Notes under the pieces: model-generated
Databases searched by the model: none
Told to the model about the DNA's origin: nothing
The model's input: the letters and a program-made list of their open reading frames with translations, nothing else
Translations under genes and position numbers: made by a program
In this document: in pieces, positions 52,971 through 53,662 of the stretch
Layout of the letters: the number at the start of each line of letters is the position of its first letter
Numbering within the stretch: the stretch's first letter is position 1
Assembly: GCF_001949145.1 (NCBI RefSeq)
Contig: NW_019091382.1
Coordinates: 1,917,619 to 1,971,280, forward strand
Length of the DNA stretch: 53,662 nt
Reading direction: 5' to 3'
From: Acanthaster planci
Lineage: Eukaryota; Echinodermata; Asteroidea; Valvatida; Acanthasteridae

Positions 52971-53662
52971 TGTCTGGGAGACCAAGTGTTGGAGTCCGTT
53001 CTCATCTACCTAGATGACATCATGGTGTTTTCAACCACGTTTGACGAACACATTGCACGTCTGCAGATGGTTTTCAACCGATTGCGCCATTACGGGTTAA
53101 AGGTCAAGCCCCAGAAGTGTTCTTTCTTCAAAAAGGAGGTTAAATATTTGGGGCATTTGGTTGTGGCAGGTGAAAGCATCAGGGCTGACCCTGACAAGGT
53201 GGCTGTCATCCAGGACTGGCCAGTGCCGACAAATTTGACTGAGCTCAGGAGCTTTCTGGGGTTCACCAGGTATTTTCGCAAATTCATCCGTGATTACTCT
53301 AGTATCGCATCGCCACTGCTGATTCACCTGAAGGGTTGGAGTACGAAAGAGAAGATGGATGGCTGGATGCAAGAAACTGAACCTTGATGGTGAAGCACTG
53401 AAGGCATTCCAGTCTCTGAAGTCCGCACTTTTACATGCACCAGTTCTCGCTTTTGCTGATTTTAGTCGTCCTTTCATTGTGGAGACAGATGCCAGCTCTC
53501 TGGATCTGGGAGCCATACTCTCACAACAACAGGATGACGGGTCTAAGCAAGTCATTGCTTATGCCTCCAGGTCACTCAGACCAACAGAACGAAATGACAA
53601 GAATTACTCCGCCTTCAAGTTGGAACTGCTGGCTATACGATGGGCAGTATGCCAAGTTTTCC
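52971..53662 (+). pseudogene. Rest of element 3 RT and start of RNase H, frameshifted
   Basis: The catalytic 'LIYLDDIMVF' lies at about 53002-53032 in the same frame as the stopped pol, then the thumb and connection ('KYLGHLV', 'LRSFLGFTRYFRKFI') to a stop at 53387. RNase H resumes in another frame at about 53380 ('FIVETDASSLDLGAIL') and runs off the window. Two lesions in 400 bases indicate an inactive copy, unless they are sequencing errors. Confidence 0.8.

Larger units (their letters stand above)
50131..53662 (+). mobile_element. Ty3/gypsy-type LTR retrotransposon 3, 5' part (runs off window)
   Basis: Primer site GTGTCAGAAGTGGG at 50131-50144, complementary to a tRNA-Leu 3' end, followed by gag and pol with protease, reverse transcriptase and RNase H start. 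The 5' LTR must end just before 50131, but its start was not resolved because the 3' LTR is outside. Confidence 0.85.

Noticed and set aside
1-53662. CRISPR array, operon or bacterial-type defence system
   Set aside because: No regularly spaced short repeats; introns, SINEs and LTR elements show this is nuclear animal DNA.

Overview
This is a repeat-dense stretch of an animal draft genome assembly. It is not bacterial: the coding content is split into short exons with GT...AG splice sites, and the rest is mostly eukaryotic transposable elements (Ty3/gypsy-type LTR elements, a Penelope-like element, a DIRS-like relic, Tc1/mariner, pogo/Tigger-like and piggyBac-type DNA elements, tRNA-derived SINEs). 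The frequent ACATGTAC-type simple sequence and the mix of elements suggest a marine invertebrate, possibly a deuterostome such as an echinoderm, hemichordate or amphioxus. That is an inference from style only. Two long N runs (12407-12463 and 38385-38911) and single Ns at 7902, 33097, 40330, 42368 and 51077 mark draft contig joins.

Left half (about 1-25.2 kb): one host gene lies on the minus strand. Eight exons, from an ATG at 25212 down to a donor at 5858, join in a consistent reading frame of about 298 residues that runs off the left edge. The acidic N-terminus, the 'LLPEH' and 'HPGEDIF' motifs and the tryptophan/proline-rich 'KPWCPTLQDI' segment resemble, from memory, the FAM178/SLF2 family (SMC5/6 localisation factor). 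The gene call is strong; the family name is moderate. Its introns hold a decayed DIRS-like element, two piggyBac-type short elements, a Tigger-like element with a SINE inserted in it, a Tc1 element with a second truncated Tc1 copy abutting it, a tandem duplication and minisatellites.

Middle (25.6-44.6 kb): a complete but dead LTR element with a probable target-site duplication (25.65-29.66 kb); two short elements with long inverted repeats (30.35-31.08 and 31.31-31.49 kb); then a block bounded by two inverted arms of about 600 bases (31.62-32.24 and 44.01-44.63 kb), each made of tandem repeats of about 190 bases. Inside it lie four copies of a 175-base LTR with a second gypsy-type element, and a Penelope-like element ending in a perfect 69-base-arm palindrome. 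Single Ns and a 604-base duplication across one of them show that the order inside this block is partly an assembly product.

Right end (44.6-53.7 kb): a minus-strand gene of two exons encodes an unrecognised C2H2 zinc-finger protein with an internal repeat, and 39 coding-like codons continue in frame beyond its stop. It is followed by the 5' part of a third gypsy-type element (gag, then pol beginning at an overlapping TAATG), cut by the window edge in RNase H.

The parts do not form a pathway. Apart from the two host-type genes, the content is mobile DNA, nearly all of it carrying inactivating lesions.
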